In this document: piece by piece, positions 27,987 through 36,428 of the stretch
Layout of the letters: every line of letters begins with the position of its first letter
Position numbering within the stretch: the first letter of the stretch is position 1
NCBI GenBank assembly: GCA_033764875.1
Contig: JANRIO010000071.1
Span: forward strand, 24,936 to 88,935
Direction of reading: 5' to 3'
DNA: 64,000 nt
Source of the DNA: AWTP1-13 sp033764875
GTDB lineage: Bacteria; Pseudomonadota; Alphaproteobacteria; Rhizobiales; Hyphomicrobiaceae
The notes under the pieces: generated by a model
Databases searched by the model: none
The model's input: the letters and a program-made list of their open reading frames with translations, nothing else
What the model was told of the DNA's origin: nothing
Program-made: the position numbers and the translations under genes

Positions 27987-29882
27987 ATGCGTGTGAACTT
28001 TTTCTCCCGTTGTGCGCTTGCCATCGTCTTTTGCATCGCACCGTACGCGGCCATCCCCTCCCACGCCAACGACTGCAGCGTCCAGCAACGCGAGCTCGGC
28101 GGGGTGAAGGGCGCACCCACGGTCGCGAGCACCGCCTGCCCCGTGGCGGCGGGATCGACCGAGCGTTTCCATGTCACCTTCCTGCGGCTCAACGAGGTGC
28201 TCGCGGGCGCCCTGGCAATGGGCGAGGTTTTGCCCGAGATCACGCCTTTCTTCGGTGACAAGGGCCTCGTCGCAAACCCGGTCGCGGAGGAGATCGAGAC
28301 CATCTTCAAGCGCTTCGGACGCAAGCAGGTGTTCGATGCCAAAGGCATCGGCCTCGTCATGAATGCGCGCGGCGTCGCGCGATCCGAGCTCGAGTGGCGG
28401 TCATTCGAGGTGCGCCCGCAGAGCTCGCCGTCGCAGGTGCGCCGCATGTGGACCATCACGCATGCGCTCGACAGTCTCGAGACCAGGTATCCGATCTTCG
28501 ACAAGGCCGCGAGCACCACCATCTACAAAACGGACCGCTGGCCACAGAATTTCAAGATGTTCTACCAGTGCTCGGACAGATCGGTGTTCGAGTGCGTCAC
28601 GCTCTGGCGCTTCCTTGCCGCGGCCGACCTCGACGTTCTGGCGCAGGACACCGAGGAGGACGAGAAGGTGAGGGCAGAGGACGGCAGGTATACGCCGCCG
28701 GAGGCACCTGCTACCGAAGGCATCGAGAAATCAGAGTGGCCGTTGGCCAACTCGCACCGCACGCATTTCGAGTTCTTCAAGTATCTCACTCGCGGCGGGT
28801 GGCATGCGAAGTTCGGCTATATGAGCATCGACACGACCGCCAAAGGCTGCGGCGACACGATAGACAGCGGCTACTTCACGCGTCCGATCGCGCTCGACAT
28901 TGCCGTGGTCGAGAACTCGACACGGCAGAGACTGTCGATCAAGGCTTTGCTGGTCAGTCAGGGCGCGCAGACTGTCGTGCGGACGGTCGAAAGCGACGAC
29001 AAGCAGCAGGGGGCCGGCACCACCATCCCCGCGAATCTCACGATCGAGCCCGGGCAGAAGGCCGTCGTTCCGCTGCGCATCGTCCTGCTCGACCCGACCA
29101 AGTCCATGGACGTCGACGATCTGCGCACGACGTCCATGGCAATGCATCGCAAAGCGCAGTCCGCCAGGCTGCGCGATCTTGAGTTCACGGTTTACGAGAA
29201 TGGCGAGGAACGCAAAGGCCGCAAGCGCGCGAGCGCGTACAAGGCGCCGGAGCTGCCCTCGATGCCGGAGCTTGCCTACGGTCCGTCGCTGCGCCTCAAT
29301 GGCCTCAAGCTGGAGGCAGACGAACTCGCGGTCAAAAGTGCCCAAAGCGAGCTGGCGCTGACCACGGACACCTTCAGCTTTGATCAAGGGCGCGAGGATT
29401 TCCACGCCGCGCCCGAGGTGCATCTCGTGCAGAACCTCTCGGGAAAGGCATCCTGTCCTTACCTCTACGCCTGGAACGACCGCGAGAAGACGTGGGTGAA
29501 CCACGGCAAGGTCATCGAACACGCGGAAGGGGAGGAGCGGGAGGCTGTCGAGGAGATCCGGTTTGAGGGCGACGTCCGCCGCATCAGACTGGCGGAGGAC
29601 GAAGCCGAGGATGCCTTCATCAGGGACGTGCGCCTGGTGCGCGAGTTCGCGGATGGCACCACCCAAGAGCTGCGGCCGCTGCGCCGGCAGGCGGGAGGCA
29701 GACACGCCGCGCCGCAGCCGGCGGGGATGACGGCGAAGATCCCCGCATTCAGCTATGTCGAGTTCGAGTTTGCCGCGCCTACCGAGCAGGCCCCATCGGT
29801 GCGATCGAGCACCGTCGTCGTGGGGGGCTACTACATTCGGCACAGCACGCTGCAGTCCCAGCGGGTTGCGCGCCAGGATTGA
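27987..29882 (+). CDS. Exported protein of unknown function (631 aa)
   Basis: I do not recognise this family. The predicted precursor has a clear Sec signal (FFSRCALAIVFCIAPYAAIPSHA) and a mature part rich in charged residues with scattered Cys (NDCSV, YQCSD, KGCGD, KASCPY), which suggests a periplasmic, disulfide-containing protein. The C-terminal half (about 300-620) has beta-sandwich-like stretches. ATG at 27987 starts the signal and is preferred over GTG at 27939. It is divergent from the second caspase gene across a 167-base gap and is followed after five bases by a TPR protein gene, so it likely belongs to the protease island. Confidence 0.7.
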   Translation: MRVNFFSRCALAIVFCIAPYAAIPSHANDCSVQQRELGGVKGAPTVASTACPVAAGSTERFHVTFLRLNEVLAGALAMGEVLPEITPFFGDKGLVANPVAEEIETIFKRFGRKQVFDAKGIGLVMNARGVARSELEWRSFEVRPQSSPSQVRRMWTITHALDSLETRYPIFDKAASTTIYKTDRWPQNFKMFYQCSDRSVFECVTLWRFLAAADLDVLAQDTEEDEKVRAEDGRYTPPEAPATEGIEKSEWPLANSHRTHFEFFKYLTRGGWHAKFGYMSIDTTAKGCGDTIDSGYFTRPIALDIAVVENSTRQRLSIKALLVSQGAQTVVRTVESDDKQQGAGTTIPANLTIEPGQKAVVPLRIVLLDPTKSMDVDDLRTTSMAMHRKAQSARLRDLEFTVYENGEERKGRKRASAYKAPELPSMPELAYGPSLRLNGLKLEADELAVKSAQSELALTTDTFSFDQGREDFHAAPEVHLVQNLSGKASCPYLYAWNDREKTWVNHGKVIEHAEGEEREAVEEIRFEGDVRRIRLAEDEAEDAFIRDVRLVREFADGTTQELRPLRRQAGGRHAAPQPAGMTAKIPAFSYVEFEFAAPTEQAPSVRSSTVVVGGYYIRHSTLQSQRVARQD

Positions 29883-29887
29883 CCGCG

Positions 29888-31834
29888 ATGATGGACGGGC
29901 GAAGGATGCGGACGCTTGGTGCACTCACTGCAGCCATCATTGGCCTGCAACTGCAGGCGGCTGCCGCGCAATCCGACGACATGTGCGCCGAGGCACGCAA
30001 AGCCGGCGCTGCCACCATCGCAAAGGCCAAGAAGGTATCTGCGGTCGCCGAGGCGACGGCGCATGCGGCGCTTGCGCGGGTGCATTTGGGCTCTTGCGAG
30101 AATGCGAAGGCGGCAATCGCGGAGTTCGACAAGGCCATCGTGCTGGATCCGAGCTACGACACGGCGCGTGCCGGTCGCTGCAGCGCGCTCATCGTCGCGG
30201 ACCGCCTGGAGGATGCCGTCATCGAGTGCACGCAGGCGCTCAAGATGAATCCCCTCAATTCCGAGGCGCTGGAGGCGCGCGCCGATGCCTATGGCGCGCT
30301 CGCGAAGTTTCCGCTGGCGCTTGCGGACTATGAGCAGCTCGCCGCCCTCAAAGTGGGCGTCAGCGACTACAACGCGAAGCGCGCCAAGATCTTCCTTGGT
30401 CTCAACCGGCCCGTCGACGCAGCGCGAGAGGTCGCGGAGGCGCGGCAACGCACCAGGTCCTCGTCTTCCTACCGCCGCGAAGGGCGCAAACGGATTGAGG
30501 TGGACGTCAATGAAATCGAGGAGGCGTTGATTGCCAGCTACCGGTCAGAGCCGCAAGTGGCGGCGCTGCTGGAGCCTTTCGCGGTGGCGGAGTTCCTCAA
30601 CAAGAGCCTGGCCAAGGCGGCCTCATCGCAGGAAGCCATGAGGCTCGCCAACGAGGCGGTCACGTGGATCTCGCTCGAGAAGCCATCCAGGAGCACGGCA
30701 TCCCCCATCTGGCGGCAATCGCGCAATGACGAGACGGCCGCTTCCATCCTGGCTGCGAGGGCGCGTCTCCTCCTCCGCGAGGGAGACGTGCAGGGCGCCG
30801 AGCGCGATTTCGCGGCAGCTGCGGCACGGAGCAAACAGAATGCGCACGCACTGACCTGGGAGGCCGCGACGGAAATCACCCTGTTCCAGCGGCGCCAGGC
30901 TCCGGAGGCCGCGGCGGCCCGGCTCGTCATCGCCGCATTGGGGCTGAGCAACGAGAATCGCAAGAGCATCGGCATCAAGCAAATCGCCCGGGGCGTAGCG
31001 GCGCTCTACGGCAGCATCGCGATCCATCACGGCCGCGCGAGCATCGCAGGCAGCGGGACCGATGCCCCGACAGAATGCGACAAGGCTGCGGGCTATCTTC
31101 TCGACCCTTATCGTGTCGTCGAAGGCGCGCTGATTGCCAACATCGACGCCGGCCGAACGATCTCGAGTTGCGGAGAGGCCCTCAAGGACAACGCCAAGCC
31201 AAGGCTGCGGTTTCAGCGCGCACTCGGCTATCGCCAGCAAGCACAGGCAGACCAGAATTTGCGCGCGCGCAGCCTGCTGCTGATGCAAGCGGACCTGCAG
31301 GCGGCGATGAGCGCCAAGTATCCTGCCGCGTCCTTCATGCTGGCCGCTACGGTCGACATCGGCCTGGCGCCGCCGCCGAAGGGCTCCAGCGCAGACGCAT
31401 ATGCCTATGAGCTTTACGTTCTGGCGCTGAACCAGACGCTCTTGTGCTGCTCGTCGACGCTGGCACGTGGACTTCTGGCCGAAGCCCGACAGTCCGGCGA
31501 CGCGGGCCGCGAGAAGGCCGCCGTTGCGCTTCTGGAATGGGCCGCACACCTCGGCAACGCCGACGCCCACATTGCGCTCGCCGAAAGCATCTTGCAGCGC
31601 GGCGGGCAGAAGCCCCTTGACGATGAGGCCACGCGCAGCCTGCTGACCCATTTGGCCATCGCAAAGAAGCTCGGCCGCGCGCCCGACACCGACGCCAACT
31701 TCCGCTCACAACTGGAGGCCGTGCAGGCTGCCGCCACCCCAGCGCAGAGCGCCGCGGCGGCGAAGGCTGCGGGATCGTGGACCAGCAAGCCGACCAGCAC
31801 AGCCCCGGACTGGCTGCGCATTGCGTCCGGCTGA
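29888..31834 (+). CDS. Exported tetratricopeptide-repeat protein
   Basis: A 648-residue protein with a signal peptide (MRTLGALTAAIIGLQLQAAAA) and at least three TPR-like helix pairs near the N terminus (about 50-160; AIAEFDKAIVLDPSYD, LEDAVIECTQALKMNPLN, KFPLALADYEQLAAL). A long alpha-helical region follows in which Sel1/TPR-like units recur (for example GNADAHIALAESILQRGG). TPRs are protein-interaction scaffolds. ATG at 29888 is chosen; ATG 29891 and 29906 and a TTG at 29879 are alternatives. It lies five bases after the previous exported unknown, in one likely transcript. Confidence 0.75.
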   Translation: MMDGRRMRTLGALTAAIIGLQLQAAAAQSDDMCAEARKAGAATIAKAKKVSAVAEATAHAALARVHLGSCENAKAAIAEFDKAIVLDPSYDTARAGRCSALIVADRLEDAVIECTQALKMNPLNSEALEARADAYGALAKFPLALADYEQLAALKVGVSDYNAKRAKIFLGLNRPVDAAREVAEARQRTRSSSSYRREGRKRIEVDVNEIEEALIASYRSEPQVAALLEPFAVAEFLNKSLAKAASSQEAMRLANEAVTWISLEKPSRSTASPIWRQSRNDETAASILAARARLLLREGDVQGAERDFAAAAARSKQNAHALTWEAATEITLFQRRQAPEAAAARLVIAALGLSNENRKSIGIKQIARGVAALYGSIAIHHGRASIAGSGTDAPTECDKAAGYLLDPYRVVEGALIANIDAGRTISSCGEALKDNAKPRLRFQRALGYRQQAQADQNLRARSLLLMQADLQAAMSAKYPAASFMLAATVDIGLAPPPKGSSADAYAYELYVLALNQTLLCCSSTLARGLLAEARQSGDAGREKAAVALLEWAAHLGNADAHIALAESILQRGGQKPLDDEATRSLLTHLAIAKKLGRAPDTDANFRSQLEAVQAAATPAQSAAAAKAAGSWTSKPTSTAPDWLRIASG

Positions 31835-31846
31835 GGAAGGCCGGTC

Positions 31847-32260
31847 GTGACCGAATCCGAGCTGCTGCAGGCGCTCTACGCATCGACGCAGACGATCATC
31901 AGCCTCTACGGCATGTTCGTGACGATCGCCTCGGCATATATCGCCGGGCTCTTCCTCTTCCTCAAGGACGCGCCGCTGCTGCTGCGCCTGCTTGCATTCA
32001 TGCTGCTGTCCGTCTCGCTCGCCTTTCTCGGCGGCGCGGCGGCGGTCCAGCAGGGCGCCCAGGAGGCGATCTTTGAGGCGTGGCTGAAGCTCCCCAATCC
32101 GGCGATTGCGGCGTCCGTCATCATCAGCCCGTTTCCCGTCAAGGAGATCTACGGGGTCTCCGTACGCGCCATCGGGGTCGCGCTCGGCTGGGCGGCGGCA
32201 GCCAGCGTTTACGTGGCGCTGGCGTTCATGACCTTCCTGTACGACTGGAAGTCGCGATGA
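31847..32260 (+). CDS. Small integral membrane protein of unknown function
   Basis: This 137-residue protein has about three membrane segments (about 17-38, 46-68 and 105-131) and no recognised domain. A GTG start is supported by AGGAAGG (31834-31840) six bases upstream. It is the last gene of the plus-strand part of the caspase/trypsin island and the only member with an obvious membrane anchor, so it could tether or regulate the exported components. That role is inference only. Confidence 0.7.
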   Translation: MTESELLQALYASTQTIISLYGMFVTIASAYIAGLFLFLKDAPLLLRLLAFMLLSVSLAFLGGAAAVQQGAQEAIFEAWLKLPNPAIAASVIISPFPVKEIYGVSVRAIGVALGWAAAASVYVALAFMTFLYDWKSR

Positions 32261-32309
32261 GACCATCGCGCTGACGGTGCGAGCGCCGGGCGCGCGCGGC
32301 CATGCATCC

Positions 32310-34046
32310 TCAGTAGATGTCGGGCTCCGGCACCGGCTTGCCGAAGCCGGTCTCGAGGAAATCGAAGTCGCAGCCCTCGTTGGCCTGCTTGATGTGGCGC
32401 GAGAACATCCAGCCGTAGCCCCGCTCGTAGCGCGGCGCCGGGGGCTTCAGGGCGGCGCGGCGGCGCTGCATCTCAGCGTCCGAGACCATGAGGGCAATGC
32501 TGCGGCCCGGCACGTCGAGCGCGATCGTGTCGCCGGTCTTGACGAGCGCCAGCGGGCCGCCGACGTGGGCCTCGGGCGCCACGTGCAGGATGCAGGCGCC
32601 GTAGCTCGTGCCGGACATGCGCGCATCCGAGATGCGCACCATGTCGCGCACGCCCTGCCGCACGAGCTTGGTCGGGATCGGCAGCATGCCCCATTCCGGC
32701 ATGCCCGGTCCGCCCTGGGGGCCGGCGTTGCGCAGCACGAGCACCGTATCGGCGGTGACGTCGAGGTCCTCGCGATTGATGCTCGCCTTGAGGTCCGCAT
32801 AGCTGTCGAACACAAGCGCCTTGCCCTCGTGGCGCAGAAGCCGGGGATCGCAGGCGCTCGGCTTGATGACGCAGCCGTCGGGCGCGATGTTGCCCTTGAG
32901 GAGCGCCAGGGCACCTTCCGCGTAGATGGGGTTGCTGAGCGGGCGGATGACGTCGTCATTGTAGACGGCCGCACCTTCCAGGCTCCGCTCCCAGGTGCTG
33001 CCGCCGGCATTGAGGAGGCCGAGGTCGAGGTGGTCCTTGAGGCGCGACATCAACCCCAGCATGCCGCCGGCGTAGTAGAAGTCCTCCATGAGATACCTGT
33101 CGCCGGAGGGGCGGATGTTGGCGATGACCGGCACCTTGCGGCTCGCGGCGTCGAAATCCTCAAGACCGATGGCGTGCCCGGCGCGCCGGGCCATGGCGAT
33201 GATGTGGATGACCGCGTTAGTCGAGCAGCCCATGGCCATGGCGACGTTGATGGCGTTCTGGAAGGCGCCGCGCGTCATGATGCGCGTGGGGGTGAGATCC
33301 TCCCACACCATGTCGACGATGCGGCGGCCGGCGGCCGAGCACATGCGCACGTGGCTGCTGTCGGGCGCGGGGATCGAGGAGGCGCCGGGCAGGCAAAGAC
33401 CCAACACGTCGGCGAGCCCCGTCATGGTGGAGGCCGTGCCCATGGTCATGCAGACGCCGTAGGAGCGGTTGAGGCCAGTCTGCATCTCCTCCCAGTCCCT
33501 GTCGGAGATGTTGCCGGCGCGGCGCTCGTCCCAGTACCTCCAGGCGTCGGAGCCGGAGCCCAGCGTCTTGCCGTGCCAGTTGCCGCGCAGCTGCGGGCCG
33601 GCGGGCACGAAGATCGCGGGAACGCCGGCGCTCGTCGCGCCGAGGATGAGCCCGGGCGTGGTCTTGTCGCAGCCGCCCATCAGCACGACGCCGTCGACGG
33701 GCTGCGACCGGATCAGCTCCTCGGTCTCCATGGCGAGGAAGTTGCGATAGAGCATTGTAGTGGGCTTCACCGCGCTCTCGGAGAGCGAGATCGCCGGCAG
33801 CTCGACGGGAAAGCCGCCCGCCTGCAGCACGCCGCGCTTGATGTCGTCCACGCGATGCTTGAAGTGGGCGTGGCACTGGGCGAAGTCGGACCAGGTGTTG
33901 ACGATGCCGATGATGGGCTTGCCCGCGAACTCCGAGACGTCGTAGCCGATCTGGTTCATGCGCGAGCGATGCCCGAACGAGCGCAGGTCGTCCGGCGCGA
34001 ACCAGCGGGCGGAGCGAAGCCGATCCGGCGTCTTGCGGGCAGTCAT
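32310..34046 (-). CDS. IlvD/Edd-family dehydratase, sugar-acid type
   Basis: A 578-residue Fe-S dehydratase. Cluster ligands are visible in FAQCHAH, GGCDKT and GVCMTMGTAST, and the C-terminal SDARMSGTSYGACILHV is the family signature. Dihydroxyacid dehydratase (IlvD) and pentonate/hexonate dehydratases (arabonate, xylonate) belong here. The STMTG plus GCSTNAVIH features and the operon with an SDR, a cupin and an RpiR regulator favour a sugar acid over branched-chain biosynthesis. ATG at 34046 directly abuts the upstream cupin stop. Confidence 0.88.
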   Translation of the reverse strand: MTARKTPDRLRSARWFAPDDLRSFGHRSRMNQIGYDVSEFAGKPIIGIVNTWSDFAQCHAHFKHRVDDIKRGVLQAGGFPVELPAISLSESAVKPTTMLYRNFLAMETEELIRSQPVDGVVLMGGCDKTTPGLILGATSAGVPAIFVPAGPQLRGNWHGKTLGSGSDAWRYWDERRAGNISDRDWEEMQTGLNRSYGVCMTMGTASTMTGLADVLGLCLPGASSIPAPDSSHVRMCSAAGRRIVDMVWEDLTPTRIMTRGAFQNAINVAMAMGCSTNAVIHIIAMARRAGHAIGLEDFDAASRKVPVIANIRPSGDRYLMEDFYYAGGMLGLMSRLKDHLDLGLLNAGGSTWERSLEGAAVYNDDVIRPLSNPIYAEGALALLKGNIAPDGCVIKPSACDPRLLRHEGKALVFDSYADLKASINREDLDVTADTVLVLRNAGPQGGPGMPEWGMLPIPTKLVRQGVRDMVRISDARMSGTSYGACILHVAPEAHVGGPLALVKTGDTIALDVPGRSIALMVSDAEMQRRRAALKPPAPRYERGYGWMFSRHIKQANEGCDFDFLETGFGKPVPEPDIY

Positions 34047-34634
34047 TCAAACCTCTTTGCTTGCAGGGTGCCTGGCCAGAGCGGCCTGGTCCAGGAGCGC
34101 GCCGCGCGGGCCCCCGACGGGATCGGTCGCCGGATCGGGAAGCGCGGCCATGGCCGCGTGCTCGGCCAAAGAGAGCGCGTCGCGCCGCAGGTCCCAGCGC
34201 TGGCCGGGCGGATAGGCGCCCACGACCAGCAGATCCGGGCTGGCCGCGAGCAGGCAATGGCCAGTGCCGGCCGGCAGGAAGACGCAGTCGCCCGCCGCGA
34301 TGGCCACCGCCTCGCCGCTGGGGCCGCCAAGGCGCACCTGTGCGCTGCCGGATGCCACGCCGAGCACCTCGTGCGCCGTGCTGTGGAAGTGATGATAGTC
34401 GTAGATGCCGTTGCGCCACTGCGGGAGCCAGCCATTGCCGCGAAGCAGGCGCTCGTAGGCATCCGCCGTGCACTCCGCGCCGGCGATGGCGCGGGTGTAG
34501 AGCAGCGCCGGCAGCCGGGCGCTGTTGGGCACCCATCCGGCGGGACCGAACCAGAGCGCCGTCGCCCCGTAGGCCTCAATCGGCTGTGATCTGAGCAGTG
34601 ACCCCACGCGCCATCCGCCCTTCACGCTGGCCAT
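34047..34634 (-). CDS. Cupin-domain protein
   Basis: This 195-residue cytosolic protein has a single cupin fold: YDYHHFHSTAHEVLGVASG resembles motif 1 (several His plus Glu) and PAGTGHCLL motif 2 (His). It matches a family annotated as double-stranded beta-helix proteins that accompany sugar-acid catabolism. Its function may be isomerisation or epimerisation of a sugar derivative, but this is not shown. It overlaps the end of the SDR gene by 13 bases and abuts the dehydratase start. Confidence 0.8.
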   Translation of the reverse strand: MASVKGGWRVGSLLRSQPIEAYGATALWFGPAGWVPNSARLPALLYTRAIAGAECTADAYERLLRGNGWLPQWRNGIYDYHHFHSTAHEVLGVASGSAQVRLGGPSGEAVAIAAGDCVFLPAGTGHCLLAASPDLLVVGAYPPGQRWDLRRDALSLAEHAAMAALPDPATDPVGGPRGALLDQAALARHPASKEV

Positions 34635-35443
34635 GCCTGGCCGCCGCCGTCGACGCGGATGACCTGGCCGGAGACGAAGGCCCCCATGGGGCCGGCGAAG
34701 AACTCAACCACGCGCGCCACCTCGTCGACGGTCGCGATGCGGTCGAGCGTGCCCTCCTCAGCAAGGCGCGCGGGATCGACGGCGCGGGTGGCGAGGAAGC
34801 GCTCGGTGCGCGTGTCGCCCGGCGCGATGACGTTCACCGTCACGTTGTGGGGGCGCATCTGGTCGGCGAGACAGCGGGTGAAGTGCAGGGCGCCGGCCTT
34901 CGCAGTGGCATAGATCGAGGCGTTGGTGCGGCCTTTGAAGGCTGCGACCGAGCCGATGGTGACGATGCGGCCGCAGCGGCGCTGCATCATGTCCCGCGCC
35001 ACGCGCTGGCAGACGAAGATGGTGCTCAGCAGGTTGCGGTCGATGACGGCGCGGACATCCGCGGGCCGGATGTGGACCACGTCGTTGGGGTCGGGCTTGC
35101 CACCGGCGGCCGCGATGTCGCCGCCGGCATTGTGAACGAGGATGTCGATGGGTCCCAGCTCCGCGACGGAGCGGTCGACCAGCCCGTCGATCTCCTCGAT
35201 GCGGGTGAGGTCTGCCAGCAGCTTCAGGGTGCGCACACCGTGCGCCTGCGCGATCTCACGGGCGACGTCGGTGAGCGTGCGCGTCCCGCCGTACTCTGAC
35301 GGTCCCTGCTCGCGCATGCCGTGGACGACGACGTTGCAGCCGAGCGCAGCCAGCCGCTCGGCGAACGCGCGCCCGAGACCGCGCCCCGCGCCGGTGACGA
35401 GGGCCGTCCTGCCTTGCAGACTGCGCGCCGGTTTGTCGATCAT
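34622..35443 (-). CDS. Short-chain dehydrogenase/reductase (SDR)
   Basis: A classical SDR of 273 residues with nucleotide motif TGAGRGLG, NNAG-type VHNAGGD, the catalytic Ser in IGSVAAF and the YATAK catalytic pair, and a C-terminal GQVIRVDGGG. It should oxidise or reduce a hydroxyl/keto group of the pathway substrate with NAD(P). An in-frame GTG at 35446 directly precedes the ATG and is an alternative start. It follows the RpiR regulator gene and precedes the cupin. Confidence 0.9.
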   Translation of the reverse strand: MIDKPARSLQGRTALVTGAGRGLGRAFAERLAALGCNVVVHGMREQGPSEYGGTRTLTDVAREIAQAHGVRTLKLLADLTRIEEIDGLVDRSVAELGPIDILVHNAGGDIAAAGGKPDPNDVVHIRPADVRAVIDRNLLSTIFVCQRVARDMMQRRCGRIVTIGSVAAFKGRTNASIYATAKAGALHFTRCLADQMRPHNVTVNVIAPGDTRTERFLATRAVDPARLAEEGTLDRIATVDEVARVVEFFAGPMGAFVSGQVIRVDGGGQAWPA

Positions 35444-35447
35444 CACA

Positions 35448-36308
35448 CTAGTCCTGCGCCAATGTCAGCCCGACCGCAATACTTTGTGCAAGGCACATCG
35501 GCGCCACCATGGTGCGCAGCGCCGCCTCCGGCATGTCGGGGATCTCGAAAACCACCTTTGCGCCATCGACGATGGGGCTCAAGAGGCTGTCGGTGATGGA
35601 GACCGCCGGCAGGCCGCGGGACACAAGCTCGGGGAAGATGCGCGCGGTATCGCGGTTGTAGCTCTTGAAGCTGACGGCGATGAGCGCATCGCGCGGGGTC
35701 GCGGCCACCGCCTGCTCCTCGAGGGCGCTGCCGAGACCGTCGAGCAGGATCACGCGGCGGCCAAGCTTGCGCAGGACGTAGGTGAGGTGCAGGGCGACCG
35801 GAAAGGAGCCGCCGAGGCCCAGAACGTAGATCACGTCGGACGCGCCGATGAGCTGGATGGCGCGCGCCAGATCCTTCTCCCTGATGCCCGACTGCAAGCT
35901 CTCCAGCGAGGCCATGCCCTGGGAGGCGAACCGGGCCAGCACGCCGTGCGGCGTGCTGGCGTCGCGAAAGCGGCCGTCGCGCCGGAGACCGGCGATGCGC
36001 TCCTTGTAGGTGGGCGCCACGCTTGCGACGAGGCGCGAGCGGAACACCTGCTGGACCTCGCTGAAGCCCGCATAGCCCAGCGCATGCGCGAAGCGGACGA
36101 TGGCCGAGGGCTGCACCTTGGCCCGTCCGGCGACCTCGGCGACGGTGCCAAGCGCCATCTCGGTCGGATGCTCGAGGGCGAACTCGGCAATCGTCTTCAG
36201 CCGGTCCGAGAAGTCCGCGTGGCGGCGCGCGATCTCGCTGCGCAGCGCGTCGTAGGCGTCGGCAACGCCGGCAGTCTTGGAAGGCGGTCGCTTCGCGGAT
36301 CGCTGCAT
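35448..36308 (-). CDS. RpiR/MurR-family transcriptional regulator (HTH + SIS)
   Basis: A 286-residue regulator with an N-terminal RpiR-type helix-turn-helix (about 30-100, with IAEFALEHPTEMALGTVAEVA and SAIVRFAHALGYAGFSE) and a C-terminal SIS domain (about 125-270; IYVLGLGGSF, AVSFKSYNRDTARI) that normally binds a phosphosugar or sugar-acid effector. It is the first gene of the catabolic operon and is divergent from the Liv-type receptor gene, so it probably controls both from the 120-base gap. Confidence 0.92.
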   Translation of the reverse strand: MQRSAKRPPSKTAGVADAYDALRSEIARRHADFSDRLKTIAEFALEHPTEMALGTVAEVAGRAKVQPSAIVRFAHALGYAGFSEVQQVFRSRLVASVAPTYKERIAGLRRDGRFRDASTPHGVLARFASQGMASLESLQSGIREKDLARAIQLIGASDVIYVLGLGGSFPVALHLTYVLRKLGRRVILLDGLGSALEEQAVAATPRDALIAVSFKSYNRDTARIFPELVSRGLPAVSITDSLLSPIVDGAKVVFEIPDMPEAALRTMVAPMCLAQSIAVGLTLAQD

Positions 36309-36357
36309 TGCGGCCCTGGAGCCTCACTAGATCGTTTATTCCACTTCACAAGCTCTA

Positions 36358-36373
36358 TAGAATGAGTATTCTA
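36358..36373. promoter_or_regulatory. Candidate RpiR operator
   Basis: The perfect palindrome TAGAAT-GAGT-ATTCTA (36358-36373) lies in an AT-rich stretch of the divergent gap between the RpiR gene and the receptor gene. A related half, TTTATTCCA (36335-36343), lies about 20 bases away. RpiR regulators typically bind such repeated ATTCC/GGAAT-like dyads. Confidence 0.5.
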
Positions 36374-36428
36374 CGGTCAACTGGGAGCTGGTCCGCAACG
36401 TACGGGCCGCCATTCGAAGGAGGAAGGC

